Origin: Vibrio sp. NTOU-M3
GTDB taxonomy: Bacteria > Pseudomonadota > Gammaproteobacteria > Enterobacterales > Vibrionaceae
Assembly (NCBI RefSeq): GCF_040869035.1
Contig: NZ_CP162101.1
Location: 1 to 64,000 of the forward strand
Reading direction: 5' to 3'
DNA length: 64,000 nucleotides
A program made the translations under genes and the position numbers. The notes under the pieces were generated by a model that was not told the DNA's origin, ran no database searches, and was given only the letters and a program-made list of their open reading frames with translations. Positions 59,889 through 64,000 of this stretch are shown piece by piece. The first letter of the stretch is position 1, and the number at the start of each line of letters is the position of its first letter.

Positions 59889-61394
59889 ATGTCGCGATTC
59901 GCAGAAGACAGTCTCTCAAAAAAAATCTTAACCCTTTTTATCATTACGACCAGCGTTTTGATTCTTCAGGGTATATACAACATTTACAGCCTTGGCGATG
60001 TGAATGATTCAATAAAAAAAGTTTACGATTCTGTCGAACAAGTCAATGAGAATAATATTGAATTGACGGGCCCCGTGTCAGAACTTAGGCAACTTACGAT
60101 GTTTTTGGTGATGGCTCCGGATGCCGACACAAAAGAGACGATCAAAAAAGACATTCAGATAGACATTGAAAAAATTGAACGCACGTTATCAAACTACCGG
60201 ACTCAAGCAGGTACGGATACAAAAGCAAACACGCTAGCGAGGAACATTGAAAATGCGTGGGAAAGTTATTATGAAACCGTTTTGAAAACCATTTATTACT
60301 CCGAGAAAAATATCCGTATTGCCGAATTTATGCATGTTGCAACCGATGCGAAAGAGTCTTATGAAGAAATACTAGAAGAGATTGCTCACTTCAACCAACA
60401 TCTCGTTGAGCGCAGTAATTTGATTTACGCACATGCAGAGTCAAGTTCAAAAGTAGCATTTTGGGCGGTGATCATCACCACCGTAACAGAGGCCCTCATC
60501 CTTAAACTCATCTTATTTTACGTCTTAAGCATTGTTAAGAAACGCCTTGATGAGCGCAAAGCTTACTCAATGGAGTTGATGGAGAAAAACAGTCAATTGG
60601 AAAACAATATTCATCAATTGCAAACCATTCAAGGCCAATTAATTGAAGCAGAAAAACAAGCCTCATTAAGTAAGCTTGTCGCTGGTGTTGCCCATGAGAT
60701 CAATACTCCGATTGGTATCGGGATCACCACCTCAACTCATTTGGTCAAGCTAACCAATACAGTGGAAAACAAAGTGGCAACGAACAAGCTTACTAAACAA
60801 GATCTCACCGACTTTTTTTCGTCATCAAAAGACATTACCTCAATTTTAATTAGCAACTTATCGCGTGCTGCTGACATTATCCAAAGGTTTAAACGCCTCT
60901 CTTCCGACAACATTCAATCACTTGAAGAAAAACTAAACATTGGCAGCAAGATTAAAGACACCATCATGGCGTTAAGTCCTAACATGAAAGATATCGATAT
61001 CCAGATGGACAATATTCAAGATATCGAGGTGAAAACAGACTCTGGTGCGATTTACCACACGATTTCTAACCTTGTCTTGAATGCCAAAAACCACGCTTTT
61101 GAAGATATAGAAAAACCTAAAGTTGTGATTCGAATGGAAGAGTTTGAACACGATAAAGTGGTCATTACCGTGAGCGATAACGGAAAAGGAATGAACCAAG
61201 ACATACTTGGTAAAATATTTGACCCCTTCTTCAGCACTGCAAAAGAAAACGGGGGAACCGGGCTTGGCTTGTCGATTGTCTACAATGTACTAGCAAGAAT
61301 AAATGGCAGTATAAAATGTGACAGTCAACCGGGGAAAGGCACAATGTTTACCATTGAAATCCCCGGTCCAGCCAAGCTTATAGAAGATGCTTAA
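59889..61394 (+). CDS. Sensor histidine kinase
   Basis: About 501 residues from the ATG at 59889, with AAGGA upstream; an earlier ATG at 59868 lies inside the preceding gene. TM1 is about 12-33, an extracytoplasmic helical region about 34-185, TM2 about 187-215. A coiled coil follows, then HisKA with phospho-His about 269 in VAGVAHEINTP. The HATPase has VSDNGKGMNQD and GGTGLGLSIVYN. There is no receiver or HPt, so it is a classic kinase for the HD-GYP regulator. It starts one base after the binding-protein stop. Its stop overlaps that of the convergent oxygenase gene. Confidence 0.9.
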   Translation: MSRFAEDSLSKKILTLFIITTSVLILQGIYNIYSLGDVNDSIKKVYDSVEQVNENNIELTGPVSELRQLTMFLVMAPDADTKETIKKDIQIDIEKIERTLSNYRTQAGTDTKANTLARNIENAWESYYETVLKTIYYSEKNIRIAEFMHVATDAKESYEEILEEIAHFNQHLVERSNLIYAHAESSSKVAFWAVIITTVTEALILKLILFYVLSIVKKRLDERKAYSMELMEKNSQLENNIHQLQTIQGQLIEAEKQASLSKLVAGVAHEINTPIGIGITTSTHLVKLTNTVENKVATNKLTKQDLTDFFSSSKDITSILISNLSRAADIIQRFKRLSSDNIQSLEEKLNIGSKIKDTIMALSPNMKDIDIQMDNIQDIEVKTDSGAIYHTISNLVLNAKNHAFEDIEKPKVVIRMEEFEHDKVVITVSDNGKGMNQDILGKIFDPFFSTAKENGGTGLGLSIVYNVLARINGSIKCDSQPGKGTMFTIEIPGPAKLIEDA

Positions 61395-62230
61395 ATGACA
61401 CCTAACTCACGAAGGCGTTCCATCAAGTAGCTATCAGCAGTGTAACGTTCAGACAGAACGACTTCTGGCTTGGGATGAAGAAAAAGTGGCAATGAAATTC
61501 GAGAGCTTTCCTGCTTCTCACCTGTCGGGTTAATAACGCGATGAGTTGTAGACGGAAAATACCCTCCTGAGGCTTCTTGTAACATGTCGCCGATATTGAT
61601 GATAAGGTTGCCAAAGTCACATGGTACATCTAACCAATCGCCATCTTTACCCAACACTTGGAGCCCAGGCTCATTCGCAGCCGGAAGAACGGTCAGCAAA
61701 TTGATATCTTCATGAGCCGCAGCACGAATTGCACCTGGCTCTTCATCCCCAGTCATTGGTGGATAATGTAAGACACGAAGCAATGTTTTGTTGCTACCCT
61801 CAATCATTTCAGAAAGAGCAACTGAGAATTTATCTTGAATCTCTTGTGGAGCATGCGCTTCTACCCAGCCTAATAGTTCCTGAGCAAACAAGTTTGCTCG
61901 TTCATAATATTCAAGAATTTGCTCTTTTAGCTCAACTGGAATTTGTCCCCATGGGTAGATATGAAAATACTCTTTAATATCTTTGACCGAATGCCCTTTC
62001 GCTACTTCAGATACTGTCGGTGGAAAATACCCATCTTGAGTTTCTACGTTAAAGTGAAACTCGTTTTTCCTCTCTGACATAAAAAACTGATACCAGTTTT
62101 CATAGATGGACTCGACCAATTCTTTTGGAATTGGATGATTTTTTAAAACCCCAAACCCTGTTTCACGTAATGAGGTAACAAATTGCTTCGCTGCATCTTC
62201 AGCAAGATAATCAACAGTTTCCAATTTCAT
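61391..62230 (-). CDS. Isopenicillin N synthase-family Fe(II)/2-oxoglutarate dioxygenase-like protein
   Basis: A 279-residue non-haem iron enzyme of the DIOX_N/2OG-FeII_Oxy type. The iron ligands appear as HED in AAHEDINLLTVLP and the distal His in TTHRVINP. The RxS pair for the co-substrate carboxylate is in SSRISLPLFLHP. The N-terminal DIOX_N part contains QDGYFPPTVSEVAKGH. Substrate is unknown; there is no antibiotic cluster, so the family name is not a function. The stop overlaps that of the histidine kinase on the other strand. Confidence 0.87.
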   Translation of the reverse strand: MKLETVDYLAEDAAKQFVTSLRETGFGVLKNHPIPKELVESIYENWYQFFMSERKNEFHFNVETQDGYFPPTVSEVAKGHSVKDIKEYFHIYPWGQIPVELKEQILEYYERANLFAQELLGWVEAHAPQEIQDKFSVALSEMIEGSNKTLLRVLHYPPMTGDEEPGAIRAAAHEDINLLTVLPAANEPGLQVLGKDGDWLDVPCDFGNLIINIGDMLQEASGGYFPSTTHRVINPTGEKQESSRISLPLFLHPKPEVVLSERYTADSYLMERLRELGVI

Positions 62231-62458
62231 AGCTTTACTTCTAAGTTTTATTGTTTGAATTTCAAGTCGCAGAGTCTATTTGTTGCAGCTATGTAAATCA
62301 AACTTTAATGAAGCGTACTCTCACTAAAATAACTTGATTGTGTGGTTTCTATACTTTTCAACACCAATCGTTAATTCTTTAAATTACAACCACAATTAAA
62401 CAGTGTTTTATTGTATGTCATGATGACCTCAACTTTTAGAATGGCATAATGGATAGTT

Positions 62459-63073
62459 ATGACAACAAACTCACCAGCCCCCTTAAAATGGCTAACGCTA
62501 CTTTACAGTTTCGTTTTGGCTTTCTCAGCAATAGCACCTCATTCAAGAGCAGTATGGATCGCGGAGGTCATACCTGCCCTTTTGATATTAGGATGTATTT
62601 GGTTAATTACCTACAAATCTGAACCTTTGTCGAAAACTGCCTATTTGCTCATGTTTGTATGGTTAATACTTCACACCATCGGTGCCAAGTATACATTTGC
62701 AGAAGTACCATTTGATTGGTTCAACCAACTCATAGGTTCTGAAAGAAATAATTTTGATCGAGTTGCTCACTTTTCGATAGGTTTGTATGCATACCCAATC
62801 GCAGAGCACTTGCTGAAAAGCAACAAAATGTCCCCTGCTTACGCAGTTTTGTTTGCTATCTTCGCTATCATGTCACTTGCTGCTGGCTATGAGATTATAG
62901 AATGGTGGTATGCAGCTTTGGCTGGCGGTGATGAGGGTATCGCCTTTCTAGGTTCTCAGGGCGACATCTGGGACGCTCAAAAAGACATGCTTATGGATAC
63001 CCTTGGTGCAATTACCGCGCTTGCTATATTTGTGCTTCAACGACGGGTGTTCTCTTCTAACCACGTTAGGTAA
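62459..63073 (+). CDS. DUF2238 (YjdF-like) inner-membrane protein
   Basis: The 204-residue membrane protein has about six hydrophobic segments. Family motifs are VWLILHTIGAKYTFAEVPFDWF, ERNNFDRVAHFSIGLYAYP and GDIWDAQKDMLMDTLGAI, with conserved His/Asp/Glu residues suggesting metal binding or catalysis in the membrane. Function unknown. The 3' end overlaps cutA on the opposite strand by 37 bases. Confidence 0.83.
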   Translation: MTTNSPAPLKWLTLLYSFVLAFSAIAPHSRAVWIAEVIPALLILGCIWLITYKSEPLSKTAYLLMFVWLILHTIGAKYTFAEVPFDWFNQLIGSERNNFDRVAHFSIGLYAYPIAEHLLKSNKMSPAYAVLFAIFAIMSLAAGYEIIEWWYAALAGGDEGIAFLGSQGDIWDAQKDMLMDTLGAITALAIFVLQRRVFSSNHVR

Positions 63074-63357
63074 GGATTAAAACCTTGGGTAAACGGAACT
63101 TGGACGATTTGCGGGACATCATAATCATGTGACTCGACAATACATCGCTCAAGTTCCATATAACACCCATTTGTGGTTTTCATAATGATTAGAAATTCTT
63201 CATCAACACAAAGCTTGCCCTCCCAAACATAGTGGCTTTGAATCGACATAGTTTGAACGCATGCCGCTAGTTTTTCAGTCAATACATTTGAAATGATTTT
63301 CTCTTTATTTGATGCACAATTCGTTGTCGTTAACACCATGCAGAACCCAGTATCCAT
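63037..63357 (-). CDS. cutA: CutA-like divalent cation tolerance protein
   Basis: I place the start at 63357, where GGAGGAAAT precedes the ATG; an upstream ATG at 63423 would add a hydrophobic tail. About 106 residues. CutA1 is a PII-like trimer with the signature CVQTMSIQSHYVWEGK and DEEFLIIMKTT. It was first linked to copper tolerance in E. coli, but the biochemical role is unsettled. It is convergent with the DUF2238 gene, overlapping 37 bases. Confidence 0.9.
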   Translation of the reverse strand: MDTGFCMVLTTTNCASNKEKIISNVLTEKLAACVQTMSIQSHYVWEGKLCVDEEFLIIMKTTNGCYMELERCIVESHDYDVPQIVQVPFTQGFNPYLTWLEENTRR

Positions 63358-63677
63358 ATTTCCTCCAAACTTACGTGTATTCACATACGACCAAAGAACA
63401 ATAACCCCAACAAATATCAACACAGCATTAACATAAATTAAACTTATTAATGATATTTAACTCATCAACTAGTGGATTAATCCTTATAATTGGCGTTAGG
63501 AAACCACATTTTATGAGTTGACTCTCATACTTCACTGAAACGTCCTAAGTTAGCCCAGTGTACTAGCATCTTAGACTAAAATTGAATTGTAACGAAAGAG
63601 TCGAGCTATTAAGCTGAGAACCAATAAAAATATTAAACTAATTCGACTAACATTCTTCTATTGCTGCTGGAGAATCT

Positions 63678-63884
63678 ATGAAAATCAAGCAACTAAAAAG
63701 TATAAAGACGTTGTGCTGCCCGCTCTGCGGTAGTGAGGACTATTTGCTTTCAGAAAGTGACGATATGTTGTGTGCTGAATGCGGATCTTTTTTTAATGAT
63801 GTTACCCATATTAGCCAGATATACAGCAACACCATTAAACCCATTCCAAATATGTACAATACAACACCAGCCGCTTGTCATTGA
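63678..63884 (+). CDS. Zinc-ribbon miniprotein, 68 residues
   Basis: A small protein with two Cys pairs, CPLC (C14/C17) and CAEC (C32/C35), fitting a single zinc ribbon. The region between is acidic (SESDDM). The C-terminus (about 36-68) is low in recognisable motifs. CTGGAGAATCT before the ATG is a fair ribosome binding site. There are no neighbours on the same strand within the window, so function is unclear: nucleic-acid or protein binding are both possible. Confidence 0.68.
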   Translation: MKIKQLKSIKTLCCPLCGSEDYLLSESDDMLCAECGSFFNDVTHISQIYSNTIKPIPNMYNTTPAACH

Positions 63885-63905
63885 CATATTTTACTAGCCT
63901 ATAAA

Positions 63906-64000
63906 TTAGAGAAGGCTTTCAAGCTCTTGCAGGTTTTTAATCTGAACAACCTCTTCTGGAGGTTGTTTAGAGCTAAAGCCAAGTAACTGAACTGTTTTAA
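63906..64000 (-). CDS. Unknown protein, C-terminal 31 codons only
   Basis: The leftward frame is open from the right edge to a stop at 63906-63908. It reads ...TVQLLGFSSKQPPEEVVQIKN LQELESLL, where composition and codon use look like coding sequence. Too short to assign a family; the 5' part lies outside the window. Confidence 0.5.
   Translation of the reverse strand, partial: KTVQLLGFSSKQPPEEVVQIKNLQELESLL

Noticed and set aside
61391..62230. Beta-lactam biosynthesis role for the isopenicillin N synthase-like protein
   Set aside because: No other antibiotic genes. The fold is shared by many unrelated oxygenases.

Overview
The window looks like a single ordinary chromosomal stretch of a Vibrio (gammaproteobacteria, Vibrionaceae). 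The main reasons are a complete luxPQ pair (LuxP has 365 residues and Q77, R215 and R310 at the positions known from V. harveyi), FabV-type enoyl-ACP reductase, a divergent cra/fruBKA locus, TorS/TorT, a class I HMG-CoA reductase, and an mgsA-helD-yccS neighbourhood that is also clustered in enterobacteria. Base composition and codon use look even. I see no IS element, prophage, integron cassette array, CRISPR, tRNA or rRNA. The species, and which of the two chromosomes this is, cannot be fixed from the window.

Layout. 1-2.3 kb: 5' part of cobQ (leftward), a periplasmic BOF/YgiW protein and a small beta-barrel-like protein. 2.3-7.4 kb: fructose locus, with cra (leftward) divergent from fruB-fruK-fruA and three Cra operators between them. 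7.5-14 kb: a membrane PAS-GGDEF diguanylate cyclase, an isolated glgC and a large secreted multidomain chitinase. 14-14.5 kb: a non-coding gap with a possible leftward small RNA. 14.5-24.6 kb: a YhhN membrane protein, a GNAT acetyltransferase, torS/torT, mgsA, helD and yccS. 24.7-26.6 kb: two small unknown proteins and HMG-CoA reductase. 26.7-32.4 kb: a PilZ protein, luxQ-luxP (AI-2 quorum sensing) and a TraF-like outer-membrane protein. 32.4-44.5 kb: GIY-YIG, yceH, small proteins, ygjV-like, dcuC, an RhlE-type helicase, acpH, a 35-codon small gene, tyrP, a chemoreceptor, and a cNMP/CBS/DUF294 protein paired with a DnaQ-like exonuclease. 44.6-51.3 kb: an FAD oxidoreductase, an FtsX-type ABC exporter (ybbP/ybbA) divergent from tesA, and fabV. 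51.5-64 kb: a GAF-EAL protein, an unusual ABC-class ATPase, a GNAT, a J-domain protein, a three-gene signalling operon (HD-GYP response regulator, periplasmic solute-binding protein, histidine kinase), a 2-oxoglutarate dioxygenase-like protein, DUF2238, cutA, a zinc-ribbon miniprotein and the end of an unknown gene.

How it fits together. Much of the window is environmental sensing. It holds AI-2 (LuxPQ), TMAO (TorTS), fructose-1-phosphate (Cra), a chemoreceptor, and four c-di-GMP proteins: a GGDEF cyclase, an EAL protein, an HD-GYP regulator and a PilZ effector. The most unusual unit is the operon at 56661-61394. There a peptide/oligosaccharide-type binding protein sits between a sensor kinase and an HD-GYP regulator with no transporter genes. 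I read it as a candidate ligand-sensing module that would control c-di-GMP breakdown. Other points worth checking are the candidate sRNA at 14212-14290, a three-copy 10-bp motif upstream of the chemoreceptor, a cluster of DnaA-box-like 9-mers at 46239-46289, and a 35-codon gene with a strong ribosome binding site.
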